Shown here piece after piece: positions 8,355 to 15,737 of a stretch of 36,474 nucleotides of DNA. Source of the stretch: Oscillospiraceae bacterium (GTDB lineage Bacteria; Bacillota; Clostridia; Oscillospirales; Oscillospiraceae); contig CACWLG010000043.1 of NCBI GenBank assembly GCA_902761635.1, positions 1 to 36,474 on the forward strand, in the 5' to 3' direction. The notes beneath the pieces are model-generated. The model saw only the letters and a list, made by a program, of their open reading frames with translations. It searched no databases and was not told the DNA's origin. Position 1 is the stretch's first letter, and each line of letters opens with the position of its first letter. The translations under genes were made by a program, and so were the position numbers.

Positions 8355-9826
8355 CAGACCAGACCTCCTATCCAGACGCTCAAAGGAGCGGAGCACAGCG
8401 ACAGCACCAGCATCAGCACGGTCAGAAACACCAGCGGCCCGGTCATGAGCTTATCGGCCTCATGGATGTGCTCGGGCTGCGCTGGGGCAGACTTCAGCGG
8501 GAAATAGAAGCGCACCGCGGCACTCATCATATAGAGCGTCGTGAGAATGGCGGATACAATGAGGGCCGCCGCGCCGAGATACCCGGCCCAGTGTCCGTTT
8601 GCCGCGGCGGCGGTGCCGATGGTCCACTTACTCAGGAAGCCGCCGAAGGGCGGAATCCCCATCAGGGCAAGGGACGCCAACAAAAACACCCCGCAGGTCA
8701 CGGGCATCTTTTTCGACAGTCCCTCCATGTCGCAGACATACTCCAGCTCGTTGTGGTGAAGCATCGCGCCCGCGCAGAAGAAGAGGGAGATCTTGATGAC
8801 GGCGTGGAACACCATGTGCAGCAGTCCGCCTGCAAGCCCGACAGGACTCATGGAGGCGAAGGCCACCAGAATATAGCTCAGATTCGACACGGTGGAATAG
8901 GCAAGCCGCCGCTTGAGGTGGGGCATGCGAAGCGCCATGGCGGAGCCGAACATCACCGTGAAGGCCGAGGCGGCCAGCACCACATACTGCGCCCAGGTGC
9001 CGCGCAGAAAGTCGCAGCCGAAGCCGAAGTACACCAGGCGCATCACGGCAAACGCGCCGGACTTGACCACCGCCACCGCGTGAAGCAGCGCCGTGACCGG
9101 GGTCGGCGCCACCGACGCCGCGGGCAGCCACCGGTGGAAGGGGAAGATCGCCGCCTTGACGCCAAAGCCGAAGAAGGCCAGGACGAACACGGTCATGAGC
9201 TCCTTTTCGTGTCCCTTCACCTTGTCCAGGTTGAGAATCCCGCCGTAGGTGAAGGCGAGGGAATCGGCATAGCGGCAGAAGTACATCAGGCAAATGAACA
9301 CCAGCGCCGCGCCCGTCATGGAATAGAGGACATATTTCTTGCCCGCGTCTCTCGCCTTGTCGTCCATCTCATGCATCACGAGCGGCAGGGTCACAAGGGT
9401 CATGAACTCATAGCAGAGATAGAGGGTAAAGAAGTTCGCCGAGTAGGCAATGCCCGCCACGACGCCGAAGGTGATGAGGAAAAAGCCGAAGAACATGTTC
9501 TCCCGCCCCTCGTGCGCCATGTAGGAGAAGGCGTAGACTGTCGTCACGGGCCAGAGAACGCCGATGATGCAGCCGAAGACGAGGCTCACCCCATCCGGGC
9601 GAAAGGCGATCACGAGCTTGTCGGAGAGATCCGCGACGTGCAGATACACGGTGTCCGGCCCCCGGAGGGCGGAGAAGAGAGCGGTGCCGAGGACGAACAC
9701 GGCGCTCACACAGACCGTGAGCAGCACATAGCGGTTTCGCTGCGCCCGGTTTTGGGGCCGCACAACCAGCAGGGCAGCGCCGGAGAGGATGGGGACGAGC
9801 AGCGCGAGCAATGTAAGAATTTTCAT
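8354..9826 (-). CDS. Mrp/Mbh antiporter-like subunit, third paralogue (MrpD/NuoN-like)
   Basis: Integral membrane proton-conducting subunit of 490 residues. Conserved charges are E140 (LCYEFMTL), K224 (GFGVKAAIFPFHRWLP), K255 (AVVKSGAF) and K345 (HAVIKISLFF), so it looks channel-competent rather than decayed. This copy has AASVAPTPVTALLH where its sisters have an EAHP- or KAHP-type motif; it is the most divergent of the four around the TM7-TM8 loop. ATG 9826 follows AGGAGGGGATCGAT at good spacing. The gene starts 13 bases after its upstream neighbour ends and overlaps its downstream neighbour by one base. Confidence 0.92.
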   Translation of the reverse strand: MKILTLLALLVPILSGAALLVVRPQNRAQRNRYVLLTVCVSAVFVLGTALFSALRGPDTVYLHVADLSDKLVIAFRPDGVSLVFGCIIGVLWPVTTVYAFSYMAHEGRENMFFGFFLITFGVVAGIAYSANFFTLYLCYEFMTLVTLPLVMHEMDDKARDAGKKYVLYSMTGAALVFICLMYFCRYADSLAFTYGGILNLDKVKGHEKELMTVFVLAFFGFGVKAAIFPFHRWLPAASVAPTPVTALLHAVAVVKSGAFAVMRLVYFGFGCDFLRGTWAQYVVLAASAFTVMFGSAMALRMPHLKRRLAYSTVSNLSYILVAFASMSPVGLAGGLLHMVFHAVIKISLFFCAGAMLHHNELEYVCDMEGLSKKMPVTCGVFLLASLALMGIPPFGGFLSKWTIGTAAAANGHWAGYLGAAALIVSAILTTLYMMSAAVRFYFPLKSAPAQPEHIHEADKLMTGPLVFLTVLMLVLSLCSAPLSVWIGGLV

Positions 9827-9839
9827 ATCGATCCCCTCC

Positions 9840-11294
9840 TTACATCAGCCAGCCGCTGATCATGAAACAGTCCGACAACAGCTCGTGCGAAAGTACGCCA
9901 AGGATGGTGAGGCCGGCAAACACGATCTGCGGAATGAGCATGGTCTTGGGCACCTCGCACTTTTCCCCTGCCTCAAAGTCTTTGCCGGGGAAGAAGGCCG
10001 CCGCCACGATGGGCAGCAGATAGAAGGCCGTCAAGAGGGCCGAGACCATCAGCACCACGACCCCGATCGTCGCCAGCGTGGAACCGGTCGCGAGCGCGCC
10101 CATGGCAAGCTCGTATTTTGCGATAAAGCCGCCCATGGGCGGAATGCCGATCAGGGACAGAGCGGCGATGGCAAAGCACCACATCGTGGCAGGCATTTGA
10201 CGCCCGATGCCCTTGAGTTCGTCCACGCGGGTCTTGCCGGTGGCGAAGATGATGGAGCCCGCGCAGAGGAAGAGCGCGTCCTTGGCAAGGGCGTGGAACA
10301 CCATTTGCAGCAGCGCGCCCACAACACCCATGCCCATGGAATCGAAGACAAACAGGCCGAAGAGCACGTAAGACACGTTGGAGATGGTGGAATAGGCCAG
10401 CCGCTTTTTGAGAAGCTTTTCCCTTTGCGCCAGCATCGAGCCGGTAAAGATCGTGACGATCGCAAGAACGAGGATCGCGGTCTGTACCCAGGTGCCCCGG
10501 AGCATCTCCCGCCCGAAGAGCTGGAAGGTGCAGCGGATAATTGCAAGTACGCCGCCCTTGGTGATGAGGCCGGACAGCACGGCACTCGCGGGCGAGGGGG
10601 CCACGGGGTGCGCCTCCGTCAGCCACATCTGCAGCGGCACCATACCGGCCTTCGCGCCGAAGCCGAGGATGATGAGGAAGGCGGCGGCCAGCAGGGTCTT
10701 CGGATCGCCGGTGAGCTGCCCGCCATGGGCAACGAACGTGAGGTCATTGCCCTGGGAGGCCAGCAGGAAAAAGCCCATCAGGGCCAGCGACGCACCGAGG
10801 GTCGAATAGCCCAGATAGAAGAAGGAGGCGCGCCGCGACTGCTCCGAGCCGTTATGCAGCACCAGCGGCATGGAGCAGAGGGTCATGAGCTCAAAGCACA
10901 TGTAGAGCGTTTCGGCGTTTGCCGCAAAGGCAAGGGCGATGAGGGCCGCATAGGTCAGCAGGAAGAAGCCGAAGAACTGGCTCTCCTTGCCCTCATGCTT
11001 CATGTAGCCGAAGGCGTGGAACTGGACAAAGGTCCAGATAAAGCCGACCAGGGCGATGAAGAAGAGCCCCAGCCCGTCCGCGGCGAAGGTCAGAGCCAGG
11101 GTGTCGCTCAGGCGCAGAAGGGTAAAGTCGCGCGAAAATTCGGTCAGCTGGCCGAGAAAGGCCGCGGCGACAGCGAGGATCGCGGCCGAGATCACGCTTA
11201 TGACCGTAAGCTTCTGCCGCTTTGCGCTGTCCGTCTCGCGGAAGACAAGCACCGCACCGACGATGGGGATCAGAACCGCCAAAAGCATCAGCAT
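9840..11294 (-). CDS. Mrp/Mbh antiporter-like subunit, second paralogue (MrpD-like)
   Basis: A polytopic subunit of 484 residues, the length of a standard MrpD. It carries E135 (CFELMTLCSMPLV), K215 (GFGAKAGMVPLQMWLTEAHP), K246 (LITKGGVL) and K338 (HALAKDALFL). Of the four copies it is closest in pattern to bacterial MrpD/MbhH. ATG 11294 is preceded by GGAGGGGTGACGAT. It lies 16 bases downstream of the first paralogue and 13 bases upstream of the third, in one continuous - strand operon. Confidence 0.92.
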   Translation of the reverse strand: MLMLLAVLIPIVGAVLVFRETDSAKRQKLTVISVISAAILAVAAAFLGQLTEFSRDFTLLRLSDTLALTFAADGLGLFFIALVGFIWTFVQFHAFGYMKHEGKESQFFGFFLLTYAALIALAFAANAETLYMCFELMTLCSMPLVLHNGSEQSRRASFFYLGYSTLGASLALMGFFLLASQGNDLTFVAHGGQLTGDPKTLLAAAFLIILGFGAKAGMVPLQMWLTEAHPVAPSPASAVLSGLITKGGVLAIIRCTFQLFGREMLRGTWVQTAILVLAIVTIFTGSMLAQREKLLKKRLAYSTISNVSYVLFGLFVFDSMGMGVVGALLQMVFHALAKDALFLCAGSIIFATGKTRVDELKGIGRQMPATMWCFAIAALSLIGIPPMGGFIAKYELAMGALATGSTLATIGVVVLMVSALLTAFYLLPIVAAAFFPGKDFEAGEKCEVPKTMLIPQIVFAGLTILGVLSHELLSDCFMISGWLM

Positions 11295-11310
11295 ATCGTC
11301 ACCCCTCCTT

Positions 11311-12795
11311 TCACATAAGCTCCAGCCCGCGCACGATGAGGTTCATCACGGGCGTGAAGCAGACACCGAGAAACAGCACGCCGAGGGCGAGCAGGATGAT
11401 CGCCGCAGTGGCGGTGTAGTCCTTTTCGGCGTCTTTGACGCTGGGGTTTTTCTCGCTCCAGATATTGATGAGCGCCGGGATGTAGTAAAGCGCGTTCAGG
11501 ATCGAGGACAGGGCCAGCACGCCGAGGGTCAGGGCGACCTTCTCATCCCCAAAGATGGAGGCGGTGGAGAAATTCACCTTCGCGGCAAAACCGCCGAAGA
11601 GCGGGATGCCCACCATCGAAAGCGCGCCGACGCCGAAGCCGAGACCAGCCAGCGGGCAGCTCCACGCCGCGCCGCGCAGGGATCTGAGCTGCTTGTCATG
11701 TCCCACGGTGGAGGCGAGACGTCCTACCGAGACGAAGAGCAGAGGCTTGGTAAACGCGTGGGCCAGGATCTGGAAGACGGCTGCGGCAACGCCCGCGGGG
11801 GTGCCGAGGCCGAGGCCCATGAACACGTAGCCGAGCTGGGCCACCGACGAGTAGGCCAGCATCCGCTTGGCGTGGGTCTCCCGCATCGCCATCACGGAGC
11901 CGAGGATCATCCCGCAGAAGCCGAGGACGAACACCGCGTCATGGATGTGAAAGGCCCGCACGGTCTCCAGGGTGAACACGCGGCAGTACATCGTAATGAG
12001 CAGCACCGCGTAGCCCTTGACAACGAGACCCGACAGCACCGCCGAGGAGGTGGTGGTCGCCGTGCCGTGGGCGTCCGGCAGCCAGCGGTGGAAGGGGAAC
12101 ATGGCGGACTTGACGCCGAGGCCCGCCGTCATCATCCCAAGGAGCAGCGCAAGGACCTTTGTATAGCTCCCGTCCGCCATGAGCATCGAGACGCCGTCGT
12201 GAAGCTGCGGCATGAGCAGATGCCCCGTGATGGCGTAGAGCAGGATGACGGAGAAGAGGAACAGACCCGAGCCCAGAAGACTCATGAAGAGATAGCGGAT
12301 CGTCGCCGCCAGGGTCGGGCCGGAGTCCTTGATCATGACAAGGGCGCAGGCCGCGATGGTGCTGATTTCGATAAAGACGTAGGCGGTGAAGGCGTCGTTG
12401 GTGTAGGTAAGTACCAGCAGGCTTGCCAGCACCATGTTGAACATCACGCAGGCAAGGCCCATCTTCTTGGGGTCCACGTCTTCAAACAGCTCTTCCCGAC
12501 CGCCGAGCAGGGACAGGCACATGACCGCGGCAAAGACGGAGGTCAGCAGGCCCTGCAGAGGGCCGAAGCGGATCTCATTGCCGAAGGGGGCGGGGAACTT
12601 GCCCATGGTAAAGGCATAGGCGGTATCCGCCTTCACGATGAAGGCGAGGAAACAGAGCGACATCACCGTGACGATGGCGCTGACGCACACCGTGATCCAA
12701 TACGCGCGCTTCGCCCCGGGGATCACGGACAGGAGGATCGCCGTGATCATGGTGAGAAAAACACTCAGATAGGGGAGATTCCAGGCAAACGGCAT
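11311..12795 (-). CDS. Mrp/Mbh antiporter-like subunit, first paralogue (MrpD-like)
   Basis: First of four antiporter-like subunits, directly after mrpC where MrpD/MbhH normally sits. The 494 residues show E143 (FIEISTIAAC), K229 (GLGVKSAMFPFHRWLPDAHG), K260 (LVVKGYAV) and K350 (HAFTKPLLF). The sequence DAHGTATTTSSAVLSG after TM7 is a slightly unusual variant of the usual DAHxxAPTPVSA type motif. ATG 12795 follows AAGGGGGAGTGAGCCG, four bases after the mrpC stop, implying coupled translation. Confidence 0.92.
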   Translation of the reverse strand: MPFAWNLPYLSVFLTMITAILLSVIPGAKRAYWITVCVSAIVTVMSLCFLAFIVKADTAYAFTMGKFPAPFGNEIRFGPLQGLLTSVFAAVMCLSLLGGREELFEDVDPKKMGLACVMFNMVLASLLVLTYTNDAFTAYVFIEISTIAACALVMIKDSGPTLAATIRYLFMSLLGSGLFLFSVILLYAITGHLLMPQLHDGVSMLMADGSYTKVLALLLGMMTAGLGVKSAMFPFHRWLPDAHGTATTTSSAVLSGLVVKGYAVLLITMYCRVFTLETVRAFHIHDAVFVLGFCGMILGSVMAMRETHAKRMLAYSSVAQLGYVFMGLGLGTPAGVAAAVFQILAHAFTKPLLFVSVGRLASTVGHDKQLRSLRGAAWSCPLAGLGFGVGALSMVGIPLFGGFAAKVNFSTASIFGDEKVALTLGVLALSSILNALYYIPALINIWSEKNPSVKDAEKDYTATAAIILLALGVLFLGVCFTPVMNLIVRGLELM

Positions 12796-12799
12796 CGGC

Positions 12800-13174
12800 T
12801 CACTCCCCCTTCTTCTTCATGGCCTCTAAGAGCTCCCGCATATCCACGGTGCCGTAAACGCCGTAGATGCGCTGGATCAGGGCCAGGGAAAAGGCGCTGA
12901 CAGAAACCGAGACCACAATGCCCGTGAGCACCAGGCCCGCAGGGATGGGGTTTACATACAGGCTGGGGTCGGCGCCGCCGTCCGTGAGGATGGCGGCGGT
13001 GCGCCCGGCGATCATGCCGCGGCTTGCGAGCATCAGGAAGGTGGCCGAGTCCATGATGTTGAAGGACACCACTTTTTTAATCAGGTTCGGGTGCACCATC
13101 ATATTCACAAAGCCCGTCACGAAGAGGATGACCGCCGTGATGGCAAAGCGGTTTTCGATGATTGTGTGCAGCAT
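12800..13174 (-). CDS. mrpC: Mrp cation antiporter subunit C (MrpC/MbhG, NuoK-like)
   Basis: Small three-helix subunit homologous to NuoK, 124 residues. The helix pattern and the segment PIPAGLVLTGIVVSVSVSAFSLAL match the conserved DPLPQALVLTAIVIG region of MrpC, in a divergent form. A short acidic/basic tail (RELLEAMKKKGE) follows. ATG 13174 shares a base with the upstream stop (TGATG) and has AGGAGAG upstream. GTG 13177 is an alternative one codon earlier. Confidence 0.88.
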   Translation of the reverse strand: MLHTIIENRFAITAVILFVTGFVNMMVHPNLIKKVVSFNIMDSATFLMLASRGMIAGRTAAILTDGGADPSLYVNPIPAGLVLTGIVVSVSVSAFSLALIQRIYGVYGTVDMRELLEAMKKKGE

Positions 13175-14022
13175 CACAGCTCTCCTTTCGTGTAGAAGGA
13201 ATAAAAGCCGTACATGGTGCTCATGACCACAAGGCCGACGGCAATGTCGATCACCAGCACGATATAGCGGGCGAGGTTGGAGTCAATATGGTTCGCGCCC
13301 TGGTAGATGTACACACCGAACATGAGGGCGTAGATCATCAGGCCTGTGATGCGCACGGTGTTGAACACCCGTTCGGTGAAGAAGCGCTGCACGGCCTCCG
13401 CCCCGAAGGCCACGGCAAAGAGAATGAGCGCCGCGCCCAGGATCGACCCGCCGGAGAAGCCGCCGCCGGGGGAGACGTGGCCGTTAAAGAGTACGCACAT
13501 CCCAAAGCAGAGGATGCAGGGCAGCACGAGCTTTGTCACGTTCTGCAGGATCGCGTCCCGGGGAGCGGCCTTGCCGCTGCCTGCTGCCTCGGCACGGAGC
13601 TTGTCATTCGTCGCCCAGAGCAGCAGCATCACGCAGCACACCGCAAGGAACAGCACGCAGCTTTCGCCGAAGGTATCAAAGCCGCGGTAGTTCAGGATCA
13701 TGCCGGCAATGACGTTTTCGGCCCCCGTCTCATGCTCGGCGGAGCCGACATAGCGGTGCACCACCTCGTTGTTTGTGGGATTGCCGGGAGAGGCAAAGGC
13801 GGGCAGGGCCACCGCGCCGATCAGCAGGACGATCAGCAGAAAAACGCTGATGACGACGGCGCATTTGGCATAGAGCTTCAGAAAGCCGTCGAGCCGCTTT
13901 TTATCGTCGATCGCAGCGGGCTTCTTCTTCTCTTTTTTTGCCGGGGTGGGCTTAAACGCGGTATTCAGCGGGACGGGCTTTTCCCCGTCCACCCATTTGG
14001 TGAAGGAATCAAAGGCACTCAT
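13174..14022 (-). CDS. Fused MbhE-like and MrpB-like membrane subunit
   Basis: This 282-residue protein joins two modules that are separate genes in archaeal mbh operons. Residues 1-50 are a Lys/Pro-rich cytoplasmic segment. About 55-165 match MbhE and the C-terminal part of MrpA, including the signature ENVIAGMILNYRGFDTFGE. About 185-282 match MrpB/MbhF, with NGHVSPGGGFSGGSILGAAL. The protein probably links the antiporter core to its MrpE/F/G flank. ATG 14022 overlaps the previous stop (ATGA) and follows GGAGGATGAAAA. The fusion could be lineage-wide; I cannot check its distribution. Confidence 0.85.
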   Translation of the reverse strand: MSAFDSFTKWVDGEKPVPLNTAFKPTPAKKEKKKPAAIDDKKRLDGFLKLYAKCAVVISVFLLIVLLIGAVALPAFASPGNPTNNEVVHRYVGSAEHETGAENVIAGMILNYRGFDTFGESCVLFLAVCCVMLLLWATNDKLRAEAAGSGKAAPRDAILQNVTKLVLPCILCFGMCVLFNGHVSPGGGFSGGSILGAALILFAVAFGAEAVQRFFTERVFNTVRITGLMIYALMFGVYIYQGANHIDSNLARYIVLVIDIAVGLVVMSTMYGFYSFYTKGEL

Positions 14023-14273
14023 TTTTCATCCTCCGTTCCCTGCATCTGTTTGATGCGCCTGAGGCAGAGATAAAACAGCACGCCCGAAACGCCCGTGCCC
14101 ACGGAAGCCTCCGTGATGGCGAGGTCCGGGGCCTGCAGCAGCATCCAGATCACACTCATCACAAGCCCGAAGGTGGTGAAGGTGATGACAAGAATGAGCG
14201 GGTGCTTCTGCAGCGGGGCGGTGACGCCCGTTATGATCAGCAGCAGGAGAAGAATGCATTCCACGATCTTCAC
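14019..14273 (-). CDS. MbhD-like subunit (DUF4040, MrpA C-terminal piece)
   Basis: An 84-residue, two- to three-helix protein with the segment LQAPDLAITEASVGTGVSGVLF, the hallmark of MbhD and of the matching piece of MrpA (PDLALTQLLVE type). In standard bacterial Mrp this piece is fused inside the large MrpA; here it is free-standing, as in membrane-bound hydrogenases. The start is GTG 14273 with GGAGGTG upstream, overlapping the mrpG stop by four bases (GTGA). Confidence 0.85.
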   Translation of the reverse strand: MKIVECILLLLLIITGVTAPLQKHPLILVITFTTFGLVMSVIWMLLQAPDLAITEASVGTGVSGVLFYLCLRRIKQMQGTEDEK

Positions 14274-14587
14274 CGCCTGTCCACCTCCTTGTATTCGTGT
14301 CCGGCGTTTTTATGGGTCTCCACCTCGGCCCCGGCAATCAGGTGGGTCGTCACGGGGCCTGTCAGGAACATGAAGACCAGAATCAGCACGAGCTTCAGGA
14401 TGGGGACGAGCTCCCCGGTGAGGATCGCCACCGCGATCAGGATCGAGCCGATGCCAAGGGTATCGCCCAGGGCGGCGGCGTGCATGCGGTTCATGACGTA
14501 GGTGAACTTATAAAAGCCCAGCACCTCAGAGAAAAACATGAAAAGGCCCAGGGCCAGAAAGAGGCCCGCAAGGATCAGTCGGATCAT
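14270..14587 (-). CDS. mrpG: Mrp antiporter subunit G (MrpG/MbhC)
   Basis: A 105-residue protein with three predicted helices and the family core YVMNRMHAAALGDTLG, corresponding to the RLHAAT-xx-TLG motif of MrpG. The helix VLILVFMFLTGPVTTHLIA matches the conserved C-terminal membrane segment. A hydrophilic tail ends HEYKEVDRR. ATG 14587 overlaps the mrpF stop by four bases (ATGA), part of the tightly coupled E-F-G set. Confidence 0.9.
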   Translation of the reverse strand: MIRLILAGLFLALGLFMFFSEVLGFYKFTYVMNRMHAAALGDTLGIGSILIAVAILTGELVPILKLVLILVFMFLTGPVTTHLIAGAEVETHKNAGHEYKEVDRR

Positions 14588-14865
14588 TTTTTCTTCTCCT
14601 CCTTCTGACGGTCGGCGGCGAGCAGGCGCGTCAAAAGCGTCGTCGCCGTAAAGCCCAGAAGCGCGTAAATAAGCGCCACGTCCAGAAGATAGCCCGCCCG
14701 ATGCAGACGGGACAGCAGGCAGATGGAGGCCGTGATCATGGTGTTGATGGCGTTGATGGCCACGATCCGGTCCGTAAATCGCGGCCCCTTCACGACCTTC
14801 GGCATCAGCGCAAGCATCAGCAGCGCCAGCACGATGAGCGCGCCGGTCAAAAGCTTGTCTTCCAT
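14584..14865 (-). CDS. mrpF: Mrp antiporter subunit F (MrpF/MbhB)
   Basis: Three-helix subunit of 93 residues. The motif KGPRFTDRIVAINAINTM corresponds to the conserved GPTxxDRVVALDxI of MrpF, and LDVALIYALLGFTATTLL matches the last helix. The C terminus is very basic (DRQKEEKKK). ATG 14865 shares a base with the mrpE stop (TGATG). Confidence 0.9.
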   Translation of the reverse strand: MEDKLLTGALIVLALLMLALMPKVVKGPRFTDRIVAINAINTMITASICLLSRLHRAGYLLDVALIYALLGFTATTLLTRLLAADRQKEEKKK

Positions 14866-15323
14866 CAGGCTTCCTCCACCTTCCGCGCCATCTTGAAGAA
14901 GGCGCTGTATTCGATGTCTACCTGGAAGTATTCATCCAGGGCGTGCACGGCGTACTCGTCCCCCTCCAGCTTCACTGTATAGGTGCCGGGGGTCAGCGTG
15001 ATGGAGTTTGCCACCAGCACGCGCAGGGCCTCATGCTGCATGCCGCCGTTGAAGCGCACGAGCATGGGCTTCGGCTGCCCCCTGCGGTAGATGAAGCGCA
15101 GCACGTCAAGGTTCTCGCGCACGATCTCCTTGAGAAGGTAGAGAATGTACACGGCGATCTCGTCGGCCTTGCTGAGGCTGCGATAAAAGTGCCTGGTGTC
15201 ATAGCCCATGAACTTTGTGCACAGGAGCGTGATCAGTCCCGCAACCAGCGCACCGAGGATCAGGTTCGTGACCGTCACGCTCCCGGCGAAGATCAGCCAC
15301 AGGACAAGCAGGATAACAAACAT
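14865..15323 (-). CDS. mrpE: Mrp antiporter subunit E (MrpE/MbhA), first gene of operon
   Basis: First gene of the ten-gene operon, 152 residues. Two N-terminal helices are followed by a cytoplasmic domain with VANSITLTPGTYTVKLEGDE, the family's conserved SITLTPGT motif. ATG 15323 is chosen because GGAGGGATGCCCCC precedes it and because family members start at this helix; the open frame continues 18 codons upstream without support. A leader of about 117 bases separates it from the promoter at 15446-15473. Confidence 0.9.
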   Translation of the reverse strand: MFVILLVLWLIFAGSVTVTNLILGALVAGLITLLCTKFMGYDTRHFYRSLSKADEIAVYILYLLKEIVRENLDVLRFIYRRGQPKPMLVRFNGGMQHEALRVLVANSITLTPGTYTVKLEGDEYAVHALDEYFQVDIEYSAFFKMARKVEEA

Positions 15324-15411
15324 GGGGGCATCCCTCCGTGTGAAGAATGATACGAAGCTTCCAGAGAAACACGACAAGGGCTATCCTCTGGCGAAGCCTG
15401 GCAAATGAAAG

Positions 15412-15433
15412 AAAAAGCGGTGTTCCTCACCGC
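15412..15433 (-). terminator. Terminator-like hairpin in the mrp operon leader
   Basis: Read on the - strand, GCGGTG (15433-15428), loop AGGAA and CACCGC (15422-15417) form a six-pair stem followed immediately by TTTTTCTTT. It lies only about 13 bases downstream of the predicted -10 box and about 90 bases before mrpE, so it looks like an attenuator rather than a gene-end terminator. A second weaker stem (15361-15366 with 15386-15391) lies between it and the gene. Confidence 0.6.
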
Positions 15434-15445
15434 CTGAACGTATTC

Positions 15446-15473
15446 ATTATACTATGGAAAATGATTTTTGCAA
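15446..15473 (-). promoter_or_regulatory. Sigma-A promoter of the mrp operon
   Basis: On the - strand TTGCAA (15473-15468), a 16-base spacer and a perfect TATAAT (15451-15446) form a strong housekeeping promoter. The predicted start is near 15439. It lies after the terminator of the small peptide gene, so the antiporter operon is an independent transcription unit. Confidence 0.8.
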
Positions 15474-15502
15474 GGCTTTGCAGCGTATGTGCGCAACAGT
15501 GC

Positions 15503-15542
15503 AAAAACCCGGCTGCATACTTTCTGATCGTATGCAGCCGGG
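15503..15542 (-). terminator. Strong intrinsic terminator after the double-glycine peptide gene
   Basis: A perfect 13-pair stem (15508-15520 with 15530-15542) with a nine-base loop is followed on the - strand by TTTTT (15507-15503). It begins ten bases past the stop codon of the peptide gene at 15552, which supports that gene being a real transcribed unit. Confidence 0.88.
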
Positions 15543-15551
15543 TAAAAGGTT

Positions 15552-15686
15552 TTACCAGGTGTAGGTCGCACCGCCCTCACGCGGTTCTTCTTTGGGGGTG
15601 GTGGGTTCGTAGGCCGGGCCGAGAGTGAAAGGCGACGAAAGGCCGCCGGCGATCTTTTCAAGTTCAACTTCCCTGAGCATTTTCAT
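15552..15686 (-). CDS. Double-glycine-leader small peptide (bacteriocin or signal precursor-like)
   Basis: A 44-residue gene too short for usual ORF calling. The N terminus MKMLREVELEKIAGG fits the double-glycine export leader: L at -12, E at -8, L at -7, I at -4 and GG at -2/-1 relative to the cut. Cleavage would release a 29-residue peptide with no cysteine, rich in Pro, Glu and Thr, ending TYTW. AAAGGAG precedes ATG 15686 by nine bases and a strong terminator follows. No C39-peptidase ABC exporter, immunity gene or modification enzyme is in the window. The lack of Cys argues against a lanthipeptide or sactipeptide. It could be a class II bacteriocin-like peptide, a quorum signal, or an effector tied to the adjacent restriction system. 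The leader call is strong; the function is unknown. Confidence 0.75.
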   Translation of the reverse strand: MKMLREVELEKIAGGLSSPFTLGPAYEPTTPKEEPREGGATYTW

Positions 15687-15737
15687 TTTGATGATCTCCT
15701 TTATATTGATGTGATTGATGTCGCTTCGTTCTGTCCC

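Noticed and set aside
8462-12900. Very long open frames on the + strand across the antiporter operon (for example 9789-11318 and 11056-12900)
   Set aside because: They are antisense to four intact antiporter genes with clear motifs, and their predicted products are His/Arg/Gly/Glu-rich with no fold or ribosome site; this is the usual by-product of GC-rich codon use.
6369-15323. Reading the ten-gene operon as complex I or a complete membrane hydrogenase
   Set aside because: No NiFe, Fe-S or NADH-binding subunits (NuoB/C/D/I-like) are present; only the Mrp/Mbh membrane ion-translocating module is encoded.
15452-15667. 71-codon - strand frame overlapping the double-glycine peptide gene
   Set aside because: It runs through the perfect terminator hairpin and the -35 region of the mrp promoter, has no ribosome site, and competes with a much better small gene in another frame.
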